From positions 124,001 through 188,000 of the forward strand of contig NZ_JAERJR010000004.1 in assembly GCF_018257515.1 (NCBI RefSeq): DNA of 64,000 bases, in the 5' to 3' direction. The notes under the pieces are model-generated. The model did not search any database and had not been told where the DNA came from. It was given only the letters and a program-made list of their open reading frames with translations. The stretch's first letter is position 1, and the number at the start of each line of letters is the position of its first letter. Positions 11,972 to 21,903 of this stretch are shown here, in pieces. The translations under genes were made by a program, and so were the position numbers. Source of the DNA: Tatumella sp. JGM118. Lineage in GTDB: Bacteria; Pseudomonadota; Gammaproteobacteria; Enterobacterales; Enterobacteriaceae.

Positions 11972-13504
11972 TTATTGTGCGGTAACGCCGGTTTTCGGGG
12001 TCGCTCCGAATACCGGATACTCCGGCAGTGATACGGCCTGATAGTTTTCCCAGCCTCCGCCCAGCGCTTTGTATAATGCGACCAGGTCTGTGGCGGTCTG
12101 TGCACGGGCGCTGATCAACTGTAACCTTGTCTGAGCCAGTTGCCGTTGTGCATCCAGGGCATTGATATAGCTACTGAGACCTTTTGAGTAACTTTCGCTG
12201 GCCAGTGAAAATGCCTGTTGCAGCGCATCTGCAGAGGCCTGTAACGATGTCAGTTGCTGCTGATCCGCCCGGTAACTTACCAGTCCGTTTTCAACTTCCT
12301 GCAATGCTCTCAGCACAGTATTTCTGTAGTCCAGTGCCGCACTTGCCTGAGAAGCCCTGGCGAGTCTGACCTGCGACACCAGTTGCCCTCCCTGGAAGAT
12401 AGGCAATGAGATGCCGGGACCAATGCTATAAAAATGGCTGCTCCAGTCGTCAAGATAGCTGGCATCGGTGTTCCTGACCCCCAGCTGGCCTGTCAGTGAG
12501 ATATCCGGGAAAAGCTGCGCAACCGAGACTCCGATATCTGCGGTGCGGGCATGCAGTGTGGCTTCCGCCTCCTGAATATCCGGTCGCCGGCGTGCGAGCT
12601 CTGCCGGGACGCCGACAGAAATCATCGCCGGCAGGGCAGGTAAAGGTTTCACCTGTATCAGTTCGTTATCCAGTGTGCCCGGGGCTTTGCCCAGCAGGAC
12701 CGCCAGTCCGTTCATGGCCTGACTGATTTGCGCCTGATATTGCGGCAACTGTGCTTCAAGGGACGTGACCTGGGCAGTGGCACTTTGCAGATCGGTGGCC
12801 GGGGCCAGGCCGTTCTGCATCTGACTTTCCGTCAGTTGCTGTGTCTGACGGGCAATGGTGATCTGCTCTTCTGTGACACGGGTCATTGCCTGAGCAGCAC
12901 GTAATTGCAGGTAAGTCCGCGCTACCTCGGCTTCGAGTGACACTAACGCATCATTACGTTGTTCAATAGCTGACAACTGTTCGGCCTGCGCCATTTCCCG
13001 CTGGCGACGTACTTTGCCCCAGAGGTCCAGCTCCCAGCGGGTATCAAATCCGCCCTGATAAAAGTTCACACTGCCGGTCGCCGAATTCACCAGCTGACTG
13101 CCTTCCTCGTTCAGATTATCGTAGACACCGTGTGATTTAAGCAGGCCTTTTAAACCGACCTGCTGGCGGGCATAGCTGGCCTGCGCACTCAGCGTCGGGA
13201 AAAAGCCGCCGGTGGCCTCATTGACCTGTTCACGGGCCCCGGCGATACGCAGCATCGCCTGTTGTAATGTCAGGTTACCGGCAATCGCCCGCTGGATCAG
13301 ACTATCCAGTTGCGGGTCATTAAAATTCTTCCACCAGCTGGCTGACGTATCGGCAGTTTCCGGACGGGATTGCTGAGACGAGTCGAGATTGTGCCAGTTA
13401 GCGGGTAACTTATTTTCCGGGGCATGAAAATCAGGGCCCACGCTGCATCCTGCCAGTAACAGACTGACAACGATTGCACTGAAGCGATAACTGACAGATC
13501 GCAT
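11972..13504 (-). CDS. Outer-membrane efflux lipoprotein (NodT/OprM-type channel)
   Basis: TolC-like outer-membrane channel of a tripartite drug efflux pump. I chose the ATG at 13504 (MRSVSYRFSAIVVSLLLAGC), which has AAGGA seven bases upstream and yields a textbook lipoprotein signal peptide with the lipobox LLAGC. The frame is open 11 codons further upstream. The mature protein (about 490 residues) shows the two OEP repeats, rich in Gln/Ala coiled coils, and the usual DFHAPENKLPANW start. It is the last gene of a three-gene operon (adaptor, MFS pump, channel), 16 bases after the pump. Substrates are unknown. Confidence 0.9.
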   Translation of the reverse strand: MRSVSYRFSAIVVSLLLAGCSVGPDFHAPENKLPANWHNLDSSQQSRPETADTSASWWKNFNDPQLDSLIQRAIAGNLTLQQAMLRIAGAREQVNEATGGFFPTLSAQASYARQQVGLKGLLKSHGVYDNLNEEGSQLVNSATGSVNFYQGGFDTRWELDLWGKVRRQREMAQAEQLSAIEQRNDALVSLEAEVARTYLQLRAAQAMTRVTEEQITIARQTQQLTESQMQNGLAPATDLQSATAQVTSLEAQLPQYQAQISQAMNGLAVLLGKAPGTLDNELIQVKPLPALPAMISVGVPAELARRRPDIQEAEATLHARTADIGVSVAQLFPDISLTGQLGVRNTDASYLDDWSSHFYSIGPGISLPIFQGGQLVSQVRLARASQASAALDYRNTVLRALQEVENGLVSYRADQQQLTSLQASADALQQAFSLASESYSKGLSSYINALDAQRQLAQTRLQLISARAQTATDLVALYKALGGGWENYQAVSLPEYPVFGATPKTGVTAQ

Positions 13505-13520
13505 AGTAATTTCCTTCATT

Positions 13521-15092
13521 TTAATGGCCTCCGGCACTGCCTTCGCTTTTGACCGGAGCCAGCAATAAACAAAACGGTAACAGGATCAGGCCGATAATAC
13601 AGAGGCCTGAAAAGACATCCACATAGGCAAGAAAACGGGCCTGGCTGATCATCTGTTTATACAGTTGCCCTGTGGCCAGAGAGGTTGCATCTCCGGCGGC
13701 GCTCGAAAAGTTCTGTATCGCGTGCGTCATTTTCGACACCGCCTGATCAAATTGCTGGTTCAGGGACGTCATATTGGACGAGAGGTAGGCGGAACGGGTT
13801 TGTGCCCGCTCGGTAATGGCTGCGGTGGATAATGAAATCCCGATGGAGCCTGCCACGTTACGGAACATAGTAAACAGCGCCGAAGCGTCCCCGTTAAGTT
13901 TTTGCGGAATCGAGATAAACGCCACGGTAGTTAACGGTACAAACAGGAATCCCAGACCGATGGATTGCAGGCTACGCATAATTACCATGGAGGTGAAATC
14001 GAGGTCCGGCGTCAGGTGCATCGCTGAGTAGAGGAACGAAAGTGCCAGTGAAGCAAAACCGAACATAATAATGTAGCGGGTCTGCACGACGGGCATCAGT
14101 TTCAGCACCACGGGTATGGCCAGAATCACACAAATTGCCCCGGGCGTTAGTACCAGGCCCGCCAGGGTTGCGGTGTAACCCAGCTCCTGCTGTGCCAGTT
14201 GCGGAATAACCACCGAACTGCCATAAAGGATAAAAGCCATGCCCGCCATCAGTAAACCTGAGACCCAGAAATTGCGATCCTTCATCACCAGAATATCGAC
14301 CACCGGCTTACGGGTATACATCAGCCAGTAAATGGCACCGGTGATCCCGATAACCGCAAGCGTGGCAAACAGCACAATAAAGTGCGATGCAAACCAGTCT
14401 TCATCCTCTCCGCGATCGAGAAAAACCTGTAAGCAACCCAGTCCCAGAGTGATGAGCCCGATACCGATATAGTCGATACTGAGACTGCCTTTTGCCGCTT
14501 TTTTCTCCCACGGGGGATCTTCCAGCAACTGGTAAATGGCCAGTGCGGTCATAATCCCTACCGGGATATTGATAAAGAAAATCCAGCGCCAGCTAAAGTT
14601 ATCGGTGATCCATCCGCCGAGCGTCGGTCCGATGACCGGTGCGACGATGATCGCTATCGACGATAAACCGAAGGCCTTACCCCGGTCTTTTTTACTGAAG
14701 TAGTCCAGCAGGACTGACTGCTGAACCGGCTGTAAGCCACCACCGAAGAATCCCTGCAGGATACGGAATAAAATCAACTGCCAGAGCTCGGTGGCCATTC
14801 CGCACAGGAATGAACACAGTGTGAACATCACAATACACAGCAGAAAGTAATGTTTCCTGCCAAAATACCGGCTAAGGAAGGCAGAAATAGGCAGGACAAT
14901 GCCGTTAGCCACTAAATAGGACGTCAGTACCCAGGTGGATTCATCGTAACTGGATGAGAGCGACCCCGCCACATGGGGCAGGGCGACATTGACGATGGTG
15001 GTATCCAGTACCTCCATAAACACCGCCAGCGTTACCGTTAAGGCGACCAGCCAGGGGTTAGCTGCCGGACGCCACTCTGTGGCGCCACTCAT
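13521..15092 (-). CDS. MFS drug-efflux pump, DHA2 (EmrB/FarB) family
   Basis: Inner-membrane proton-driven multidrug exporter with 14 predicted transmembrane segments, 523 residues. The N terminus (AVFMEVLDTTIVNVALPHVAGSL) carries the DHA2 motif LDxTIVNVALP. The loop 2-3 motif is FGRKHYFL. A QPVQQSVLLDYF segment resembles EmrB closely. It overlaps the adaptor gene by 4 bases (ATGA), so translation is coupled. In E. coli the corresponding place between ypeB and yfeH has no such operon. Homologous to EmrB, but distinct enough that I give no symbol. Confidence 0.92.
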   Translation of the reverse strand: MSGATEWRPAANPWLVALTVTLAVFMEVLDTTIVNVALPHVAGSLSSSYDESTWVLTSYLVANGIVLPISAFLSRYFGRKHYFLLCIVMFTLCSFLCGMATELWQLILFRILQGFFGGGLQPVQQSVLLDYFSKKDRGKAFGLSSIAIIVAPVIGPTLGGWITDNFSWRWIFFINIPVGIMTALAIYQLLEDPPWEKKAAKGSLSIDYIGIGLITLGLGCLQVFLDRGEDEDWFASHFIVLFATLAVIGITGAIYWLMYTRKPVVDILVMKDRNFWVSGLLMAGMAFILYGSSVVIPQLAQQELGYTATLAGLVLTPGAICVILAIPVVLKLMPVVQTRYIIMFGFASLALSFLYSAMHLTPDLDFTSMVIMRSLQSIGLGFLFVPLTTVAFISIPQKLNGDASALFTMFRNVAGSIGISLSTAAITERAQTRSAYLSSNMTSLNQQFDQAVSKMTHAIQNFSSAAGDATSLATGQLYKQMISQARFLAYVDVFSGLCIIGLILLPFCLLLAPVKSEGSAGGH

Positions 15093-16231
15093 TTTATGGT
15101 TACCTCAGGTTCGACAGATAAGCCCAGTGGTAGCGGATGGTTCGGGTCCAGTCCTTTATCGATAACTATCTTAACCGGCACTCGCTGTACGATTTTTACG
15201 AAGTTACCCGTGGCATTTTCCGCCGGGAATGCAGAGAAATGTGAACCGGAGCCCATCTGGATACTGTCGACATGGCCCTGCAGTTTCAAATCGGGCCAGG
15301 CATCGACACTGATATCGACGTGATCGCCAGGTTTCATCGATTCCAGCTGGGATTCCTTAAAGTTCGCGGTGATCCAGATATCCGGCGAAACCAGCGCAAA
15401 CATACTGCTGCCTGCCTGGACCAGGCTACCCTGATCGACATTACGTTTGGTCACAAAACCGGTATAGGGGGCGGTCACGCGGGTATATGAGAGGTTGAGT
15501 TCGGCCGTTTCCAGCTGTGCTTGCGCCTGTGTCACCTGTTGTCTGCGCGCTTCAACATTGGTTTCCTGCTGACGGATCTGCAGTGCGACCTGTGAGGCGA
15601 CATCAACCTGTGCTGTGGCGTTCTGATATTCTGCCTGGGCAGAGCGCCATTGGGCCGTGGCACTGTCTATATTGGTCTGCGAGGTCGCTTTCGGATCAAC
15701 CCCGTGCTGGCGGCGATAGGCAGCGGTAGCATTGTTCAGTTCCGCTCTGGCTCTGGCCTGGCTTGCCAGTGCCTGTTCTTTCTGCGCCGGATACTGAACT
15801 TTAGCCAGGGCTAACTGAGCTTCGGACTGTTGGAGCTGCGCATTGGCCAGTGCCAGTTGTGCCTGAGCCTGATCACGCTGAGCGATAGCATCCCGCGGAT
15901 CAATAACGGCCAGCAGATCCCCTTTATTAACCTTCTGGTTATCTTTCACCAGTAACTGTGTCACATAGCCGGAGACCCGGGGAGAAATGGTCACCGCATT
16001 CCCGTCGGTAAATGCATCATCTGTCGTTTCGATGCCGCGGTTCATCAGCCAGTAGATAACGGCTGCGATGATGACGACCACCACGACAATCGCCAGGATG
16101 ATCAGCGGTTTTTTACCGGGGCGTTTGCGCTCGTCATCAGGCGGTGAGTTCTCTTTCTTCTGCTGATCATCCTGAGATGAAGAGGCGGCCGCGCTCTTTT
16201 CCGCGCTGTCATCATGCGTTTGTTCGTTCAT
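15089..16231 (-). CDS. HlyD/EmrA-family membrane fusion protein
   Basis: Periplasmic adaptor of the same efflux pump, linking the MFS pump to the outer-membrane channel. Residues 1-40 are charged and cytoplasmic (SQDDQQKKENSPPDDERKR). One membrane helix follows (about 43-64), then the lipoyl half-motifs around ISPRVSGYVTQLLVKDNQ and a long alpha-hairpin rich in Gln and Ala. The C-terminal beta-barrel holds VTAPYTGFVTKRNVDQGSLVQAG. The length of 380 residues is typical for EmrA. First gene of the operon; about 240 bases separate it from yfeH. Confidence 0.92.
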   Translation of the reverse strand: MNEQTHDDSAEKSAAASSSQDDQQKKENSPPDDERKRPGKKPLIILAIVVVVVIIAAVIYWLMNRGIETTDDAFTDGNAVTISPRVSGYVTQLLVKDNQKVNKGDLLAVIDPRDAIAQRDQAQAQLALANAQLQQSEAQLALAKVQYPAQKEQALASQARARAELNNATAAYRRQHGVDPKATSQTNIDSATAQWRSAQAEYQNATAQVDVASQVALQIRQQETNVEARRQQVTQAQAQLETAELNLSYTRVTAPYTGFVTKRNVDQGSLVQAGSSMFALVSPDIWITANFKESQLESMKPGDHVDISVDAWPDLKLQGHVDSIQMGSGSHFSAFPAENATGNFVKIVQRVPVKIVIDKGLDPNHPLPLGLSVEPEVTIK

Positions 16232-16473
16232 ATCTGCCTTTGCCTTTAAAAAGTGAAAAGTGAAGCCCTGAAACGCTTTTAGTTCAGTTTATTATCGTCA
16301 CTGAGGTGGTGGGACTGACTCAACGGACTGATTTGTCTTAATAGCACAGCACTAATCATTGACAGAGTCGGCAGAAAAATCAATAGCGGGAAAACCCGAA
16401 AATATCTGTACCGGAGGCGGGGGAACGGGGGTAATACAGCGCAGAACCTGATGGTAGCTGCGCTGCGGAGGGA

Positions 16474-17487
16474 TCACTGTCCGGATGAAGAGGCGGTTAT
16501 TTGCTCCTGTTCAGCAGCGTCATCATTCAGTTTTCGGTAGTGACGGGCAATAAATGAACAGGCCATCAGCTGAACCTGATGGAAAATCATCAGCGGTAAC
16601 ACAATGATACCGATAGTACTGGCAGGAAACAGGATGTTTGCCATCGGTACGCCATTGGCCAGGCTTTTCTTCGAACCACAAAACAGGATGGTAATTTCGT
16701 CCTGACGATTAAATCTGAACGCACGGGCTGCAATTACGTTGATCAACAGCACGACGGATAACAGTCCCAGACAGCCCACGATGATCCACAACATGGTCGC
16801 GAGGCTGACCTGATGCCAGATCCCGTTGACCACGGCCTCACTGAACGCGGAGTAGACCACCAGCAAAATCGAGGTCTGATCCGTTTTCCCGATCAGCGAA
16901 CGGTGTTTTTCTACCCAGCTGCCAATCCAGCGACGGGAAAAATGTCCCAGCAGGAATGGCACCAGCAACTGCAGCATGATTTTTCCGATCTGTTCCATCC
17001 CGTTACCCGGCACATTACTGTGAACATGCATGACCAGCCCGACCAGCAGCGGAGAAACAAAAATCCCCAGTAAACTGGAGGCAGAGGCACTGCACACCGC
17101 CGCCGCAACATTGCCCCCGGCAAGCGAAGTAAATGCGATGGAAGACTGAACGGTCGCCGGCAGGATGCAGAGGTAGAGGAATCCGTTATAGAGATCAGCA
17201 GAGATGTGCAGCGGATGCCACCACGCAAAAAGCAACCCAAGGATCGGGAACATAATAAAGGTACTGAACATGATCCACAGATGGAGCCGCCAGTGGCTGC
17301 TGCCGGCCACGATTTTTTCCCGGGATAATTTGGCGCCGTGCATAAAAAACAGCAGAGCGATAGCGGCAGTGGTCAGCCATTCAAAAAACGGCACGAAACC
17401 GCCTTTCGCTGGCAGAAAGGTGGCAAGTAATACGGTAATGATGAGTTTTATCATCATCGGGTCAAGGCGCAGAAATCCCATCGTCAT
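16474..17487 (-). CDS. yfeH: Bile acid:sodium symporter family protein YfeH
   Basis: Inner-membrane transporter of the BASS/SBF-like family (DUF4137-type, 9-10 membrane segments); the natural substrate is not established. At 337 residues it matches E. coli YfeH nearly end to end, including FFMHGAKLSRE, LCILPATVQSSIAFTS, GNVAAAVCSASASSLLG and the crossover FCGSKKSLANG. A second ATG two codons in (17481) aligns better with the E. coli N terminus. It is divergent from the LysR gene yfeR, which probably controls it. Confidence 0.92.
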   Translation of the reverse strand: MTMGFLRLDPMMIKLIITVLLATFLPAKGGFVPFFEWLTTAAIALLFFMHGAKLSREKIVAGSSHWRLHLWIMFSTFIMFPILGLLFAWWHPLHISADLYNGFLYLCILPATVQSSIAFTSLAGGNVAAAVCSASASSLLGIFVSPLLVGLVMHVHSNVPGNGMEQIGKIMLQLLVPFLLGHFSRRWIGSWVEKHRSLIGKTDQTSILLVVYSAFSEAVVNGIWHQVSLATMLWIIVGCLGLLSVVLLINVIAARAFRFNRQDEITILFCGSKKSLANGVPMANILFPASTIGIIVLPLMIFHQVQLMACSFIARHYRKLNDDAAEQEQITASSSGQ

Positions 17488-17572
17488 TTTCCGATCTGAA
17501 ATAAAAAATATTGTGCGGTAATGCAGCTTAGAAATAAAATTAATTTATCGAACCTATATATGAATATAATGC

Positions 17573-18493
17573 ATGAATTATACTCTCAGGCAGTTGAAAG
17601 TATTTGTGGCTGTCGCCACCGAAGGCAATTTCAGTCTGGCAGGGCAGGGAGTAGGCCTGAGCCAGTCTGCGGTCAGCCATAGTATCAAAGCGCTGGAGGC
17701 CGAGATTGGTGTCAAATTACTGGACCGGACGACCCGGGAAGTCCGGCTGACTCATGCCGGTCAGCAACTGGCCTCGAAGCTGGGTGTGCAACTGGAGGAG
17801 CTGAACACGACGTTACTGGAGCTACGGCGTTATGGGGGACAGCGCAGTGGCACGGTCAGGCTGGCTGCCAGTCAGACGATTTCTGCGCGGTTAATGCCCG
17901 CCTGCCTGGCACAGGCACGGCAGTGCTATCCGGAGATACGGTTGTTGCTGCAGGACAGTGTTCAGCAGTCGGTACTGCAGAGTGTACTGAACGCCACGGT
18001 CGACTTTGGTATCGTTATCGATCCCTTAAATAGTGATGAATTTGAGATCCAGCCCATCCTGAATGATCCTTTTTTGTTGCTGTACCGGACAGACGATCCA
18101 TTGAGTGCAGCCCCCGCGGTCAACTGGGGAGATCTCCGTGATCGGGATCTGGTGCTGCAGGATTATGCTTCCGGTAGCCGGGCGCTGATTGATAACATTT
18201 TTCGCGAACAAAACATAACCCCCCGTGTGATCCAGCAGGTCGGGCATCCGGTAACGCTTTATCCGATGGCAGAAGCCGGGATCGGTATTAGTATTCTGCC
18301 GGCGCTGGCATTGCCACTACCTTCCGGCAGTCAGCTGGCCGTCAGGCGGATCTACCCGGAGTATCACCGGACACTGATGCTTATCCGGCGAAAAAACCGT
18401 TCACTGAGTCCGGCGGCAGAAGCTATCTGGCAACTGGTCTGTGAACAGGCGGATTATCTGAGCAGCCACCGGGATTTTATTCCTGAATGCTAA
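17573..18493 (+). CDS. yfeR: LysR-type transcriptional regulator YfeR
   Basis: DNA-binding regulator, 306 residues: winged helix-turn-helix at residues 1-60 (MNYTLRQLKVFVAVATEGNF, QSAVSHSIKALE) and a substrate-binding domain from about residue 90. Located head to head with yfeH across 85 bases, the usual geometry for a LysR regulator and its target. E. coli has the same pair. The effector is unknown. Confidence 0.9.
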   Translation: MNYTLRQLKVFVAVATEGNFSLAGQGVGLSQSAVSHSIKALEAEIGVKLLDRTTREVRLTHAGQQLASKLGVQLEELNTTLLELRRYGGQRSGTVRLAASQTISARLMPACLAQARQCYPEIRLLLQDSVQQSVLQSVLNATVDFGIVIDPLNSDEFEIQPILNDPFLLLYRTDDPLSAAPAVNWGDLRDRDLVLQDYASGSRALIDNIFREQNITPRVIQQVGHPVTLYPMAEAGIGISILPALALPLPSGSQLAVRRIYPEYHRTLMLIRRKNRSLSPAAEAIWQLVCEQADYLSSHRDFIPEC

Positions 18494-19037
18494 GGGAATG
18501 TGTGCCGGGGGGCGGGACGACAACCCGTGAATAAAAGCAGGCAGGGGATCTGTGCTCCCGGTGATACCTGTCGTCGCGGTAATAAAGGAAAGCTTTGTCA
18601 TCCGGGGTCTTAGTGCCCTCTATCTGAGGGTTTATTACCCGCCACCGAGACCTGTCGTTAATTCCGTGGCATTACACAGGATCGGTGTAATGCCATACGG
18701 GGACTGAAAATCGCTGACTCAGCGTCTCACAGATCTTACCGCGTGACTCAGAAACACCGCAGTAAACTTTATCAGGTAGTGTTAGTAGAGTGCAGACCTG
18801 GCAAAAAATGACACGGCGGGCGAATCAGACCTCAGCCGCTGAGAGTGCTCCGCTGAACAGAACCGGTCATTTACCTGAACGGGCTGGCCGGTCGCTTGGC
18901 ATATTAAGCCGGAGGACAGGACTCTGGCCGAAAGATGCTACGTCACCGGACGTGCCGGTGCCCGGGGATGAGTATTAACAACGGGCTGGTAAAGTACAGA
19001 TAACGGAGTACAATGTCACCCTGGAAGGGAGTCCTTT
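18494..19037. other. 540-bp gap, no gene recognised
   Basis: Between yfeR and the toxin gene. Short open frames here have no recognisable content. A GGGAG ribosome binding site at the right end belongs to the toxin gene. Confidence 0.5.
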
Positions 19038-19370
19038 ATGGATCATTCAATTGAATTTATTGAGACGTCGCTTTTTACCCGGCAAATCCGAATGATTGCC
19101 ACGGACGATGAGCTGAAAGCATTGCAGTGTGAACTGATTGAATCCCCGGAAAAGGGGGATTTAATTCAGGGAACCGGCGGACTGAGAAAAGTCAGAATGG
19201 CGACCGGCCATCAGGGGAAAAGCGGCAGTGCCAGAGTCATTTACTTTCTGGCGACCTGTGAGGTTATCTGGCTGGTGATGGCCTATCCGAAAAATACTAA
19301 GGACAGTCTGAGCGCGGCAGAAAAAGCGGCGCTGAAAAAACTGACCCGACAACTCAAAGATGAGGTATAG
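19038..19370 (+). CDS. RelE/HigB-type toxin of a type II toxin-antitoxin pair
   Basis: Predicted mRNA interferase of the RelE/ParE superfamily (HigB-2/'addiction module toxin' group), 110 residues. The fold markers are the N-terminal strand SIEFIETSLFTRQIR, helices through LKALQCELIESPEKGD, the core strand GGLRKVRMATGHQGKSGSAR, then VIYFLATCEVIWLVMAYPK and a C-terminal KNTKDSLSAAEKAALKKL helix. The basic residues of GLRKVR and KSGSARV are typical for ribosome binding in this group. Toxin first, antitoxin second, with start codons arranged for coupling, is the HigBA order. Activity is inferred from family only. Confidence 0.85.
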   Translation: MDHSIEFIETSLFTRQIRMIATDDELKALQCELIESPEKGDLIQGTGGLRKVRMATGHQGKSGSARVIYFLATCEVIWLVMAYPKNTKDSLSAAEKAALKKLTRQLKDEV

Positions 19371-19371
19371 C

Positions 19372-19656
19372 ATGAGCATTTTTAACGAACTGAAAACCTC
19401 TCTCGAAGAAGCCGTCGCCATCAAAAAGGGTGACGCGTTACCGGCACGGGTAACCCGTTATAACGTCGCGGATGTTAAAGCTATCCGGGCGAAACTGAAC
19501 GTTTCGCAGGCCGAGCTGGCGGCAGCGCTGGGTACCAGTCTTGATACGGTGAAAAGCTGGGAGCAGAAACGGCGTAACCCGACCGGGCTGGCCGCGAAGG
19601 TTCTGGCGACCCTTCAGGACGACCCGCAGTACTTTAAGGTGCTGGCAGCCCACTAA
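19372..19656 (+). CDS. NadS/HigA-type antitoxin with helix-turn-helix
   Basis: Antitoxin and autorepressor partner of the upstream toxin, 94 residues from the ATG at 19372, one base after the toxin stop and six bases after GAGG. The N-terminal part (FNELKTSLEEAVAIKKGD) is the NadS-like toxin-contact segment. The XRE/Cro-type DNA-binding domain spans about residues 36-90, with the recognition region SQAELAAALGTSLDTVKSWE. The frame is open four codons upstream (19360), within the toxin gene, but without a ribosome binding site. Confidence 0.85.
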   Translation: MSIFNELKTSLEEAVAIKKGDALPARVTRYNVADVKAIRAKLNVSQAELAAALGTSLDTVKSWEQKRRNPTGLAAKVLATLQDDPQYFKVLAAH

Positions 19657-19893
19657 AAATGACGGGGAAAGTGGCAGGTAACCCGTCAGAAGCGGTGCTT
19701 TACGTGTCACGCTAATGCCAGCGGAAAAGATAAGACCCGGCCCCCTGGCGGGCGGCGATGAAAACTTTCCGAAACCGGACTGACACTGCGCAGAGCTTCA
19801 TCCCATCATCCGGTTCTCAGAGAGCAGGGGGCCGATAAAAATGCGCACAGTGAGTGATTTTAGTGAGTCAGCAGGGCCGTGTAATTTTTACTG

Positions 19894-19917
19894 CTGATGC
19901 TGATGCTGATGCTGATG
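19894..19917. repeat. Hexanucleotide repeat (CTGATG)4
   Basis: Four perfect head-to-tail CTGATG units preceded by CTG, in the gap between the antitoxin gene and the tRNA-Lys terminator. Confidence 0.9.
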
Positions 19918-19986
19918 CGGGCAATATTTCCGGGACCTGGCTGACATTACGCAGACGGTGAGCGGGCTTATCAGAGGGCAGAAACG

Positions 19987-20013
19987 AAAAAAGCTCCCTG
20001 AGGGAGCTTTTTT
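19987..20013 (-). terminator. Terminator of the tRNA-Val/tRNA-Lys transcript
   Basis: GCTCCC-TGA-GGGAGC hairpin with A6 and T6 flanks, directly downstream of tRNA-Lys on the minus strand. Confidence 0.85.
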
Positions 20014-20019
20014 CTGAAT

Positions 20020-20095
20020 TGGTGGGTCGTGCAGGATTCGAACCTGCGACCAATTGATTAAAAGTCAACTGCTCTACCAACTGAGCTAACGACCC
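20020..20095 (-). tRNA. tRNA-Lys (anticodon UUU)
   Basis: 76-nt cloverleaf including an encoded CCA: acceptor GGGTCGT/ACGACCC, D-loop AGTTGGTAGA, anticodon loop CTTTTAA and T-loop GTTCGAATC. Equivalent to E. coli lysV; it sits 3 bases from tRNA-Val. Confidence 0.97.
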
Positions 20096-20098
20096 GTT

Positions 20099-20174
20099 TG
20101 GTGGGTGATGACGGGTTCGAACCGCCGACCCCCTCCTTGTAAGGGAGGTGCTCTACCAACTGAGCTAATCACCC
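20099..20174 (-). tRNA. tRNA-Val (anticodon UAC)
   Basis: 76-nt cloverleaf with encoded CCA: acceptor GGGTGAT/ATCACCC, anticodon loop CTTACAA, T-loop GTTCGAACC. E. coli has three tRNA-Val copies (valU, valX, valY) before lysV at this place; only one is present here. Confidence 0.97.
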
Positions 20175-20445
20175 CCGCTGTGTGGAGTCGCATTATAGGG
20201 ATAGTTGAATATGAGTCAACGCTTTTCCTGAATAAAATGTTCGTTCGTTTTAAAAATAGCCACCCTGCGGGGGTTTTAAACAAAACGGTGTTTTTTTTAT
20301 CGCAAAACGCAGATTAAACAGTTTCAGAGGGCGAGCAATGATTGAGGATTCACTGCCAGGTGTTAAAATGAATCCACTGAATTCCGCATTTATTTCTGGT
20401 TTTTGTCGTCAGTGATGATAAAACCGCGTCCTAAGGCAATGTTTA

Positions 20446-21861
20446 ATGAAAATTAAGACTCGTTTTGCGCCAAGTCCTACCGGCTACTTACATGTGGGTG
20501 GAGCCCGCACCGCTCTTTATTCCTGGTTATACGCCCGCCACAATAAAGGTGAGTTCGTTCTGCGTATAGAAGACACCGATCTTGAACGCTCCACACCGGA
20601 AGCCATCGAAGCCATTATGGATGGTATGAACTGGCTAAACCTGGACTGGGATGAAGGTCCTTATTACCAGACGAAACGTTTTGACCGCTATAACCAGGTC
20701 ATCGATGAGATGCTGGAGGCCGGAACCGCCTATAAGTGCTACTGCTCTAAAGAACGCCTGGAGACACTGCGTGAAACGCAGATGGAAAATGGCGAAAAAC
20801 CTCGTTATGACGGACGTTGCCGTGATAGCCATGAGCATCACAGTAATGATGAGCCTTGTGTGGTTCGCTTCCGTAACCCGCAGGAAGGTTCGGTGATCTT
20901 TGACGATCAGATCCGTGGTCCGATTGAATTCAGTAACCAGGAACTGGATGATCTGATCATTCGTCGTACCGACGGTTCACCGACCTATAACTTCTGTGTG
21001 GTGATCGATGACTGGGATATGGAAATTACCCACGTGATCCGTGGTGAAGACCATATCAATAATACCCCGCGTCAGATCAACATCCTGAAAGCGATCGGTG
21101 CGCAGGTGCCGCTGTATGCACACGTTTCTATGATTCTGGGAGATGACGGTAAAAAACTGTCCAAACGTCATGGTGCCGTGGGTGTGATGCAGTACCGCGA
21201 TGATGGCTTTTTACCGGAAGCGTTACTGAACTATCTGGTTCGTATGGGCTGGGCGCACGGTGATCAGGAAATCTTCTCTGTGGCTGAGATGACTGAGCTG
21301 TTCCGTCTGGATGCTGTCAGCAAATCTGCCAGTGCTTTCAATACTGAAAAGCTGTTGTGGCTGAACCACCACTATATTAATACGCTGCCGGCAGAATATG
21401 TGGCAACCCAGCTGCAATGGCATATTGAACAGCAGAACATCGATACCGCTGTCGGGCCGGAACTGCCTGCACTGGTTAAACTGCTGGGCGACCGTTGCAA
21501 GACACTGAAAGAAATGGCGGAAAGCTGCCGTTATTTCTATGAAGACTTTGATGCCTTCGATGCAGATGCTGCGAAAAAGCACCTGCGTCCGGTTGCGCGT
21601 CAGCCATTAGAATGTGTGGCTGAGAAACTGGCAGCGATCACTGACTGGACGGCTGAGAATGTTCATCAGGCAATTCAGTCTACGGCCGATGAACTGGAAG
21701 TGGGTATGGGTAAAGTGGGCATGCCATTACGTGTCGCGGTAACCGGTGCCGGGCAGTCTCCGGGCCTGGACGTGACCGTTGCGGCAATTGGCCAGCAACG
21801 CAGTATCGCCCGTATTCATAAAGCCTTAGGCTTTATTGCAGAGCGCGAAGCACAGGCGTAA
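20446..21861 (+). CDS. gltX: Glutamyl-tRNA synthetase
   Basis: Class I aminoacyl-tRNA synthetase charging tRNA-Glu, 471 residues as in E. coli. The HIGH-type motif is in [13 protein letters not shown] (residues 9-21), the KMSKS-type motif is KLSKRHG. The zinc-binding segment has cysteines in [10 protein letters not shown] and [10 protein letters not shown]. The C-terminal anticodon-binding domain is complete. Divergent from the tRNA genes and followed by a shared terminator with yfeC. Confidence 0.98.
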   Translation: MKIKTRFAPSPTGYLHVGGARTALYSWLYARHNKGEFVLRIEDTDLERSTPEAIEAIMDGMNWLNLDWDEGPYYQTKRFDRYNQVIDEMLEAGTAYKCYCSKERLETLRETQMENGEKPRYDGRCRDSHEHHSNDEPCVVRFRNPQEGSVIFDDQIRGPIEFSNQELDDLIIRRTDGSPTYNFCVVIDDWDMEITHVIRGEDHINNTPRQINILKAIGAQVPLYAHVSMILGDDGKKLSKRHGAVGVMQYRDDGFLPEALLNYLVRMGWAHGDQEIFSVAEMTELFRLDAVSKSASAFNTEKLLWLNHHYINTLPAEYVATQLQWHIEQQNIDTAVGPELPALVKLLGDRCKTLKEMAESCRYFYEDFDAFDADAAKKHLRPVARQPLECVAEKLAAITDWTAENVHQAIQSTADELEVGMGKVGMPLRVAVTGAGQSPGLDVTVAAIGQQRSIARIHKALGFIAEREAQA

Positions 21862-21874
21862 ACGCGGTCAATGT

Positions 21875-21902
21875 ACCGGAAACCGACGGGTTTCCGGTCT
21901 TT
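21875..21902. terminator. Bidirectional terminator between gltX and yfeC
   Basis: Perfect 10-bp stem ACCGGAAACC-GACG-GGTTTCCGGT followed by CTTTATT, 13 bases after the gltX stop and 5 bases from the end of the convergent gene. Confidence 0.8.
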
Positions 21903-21903
21903 A

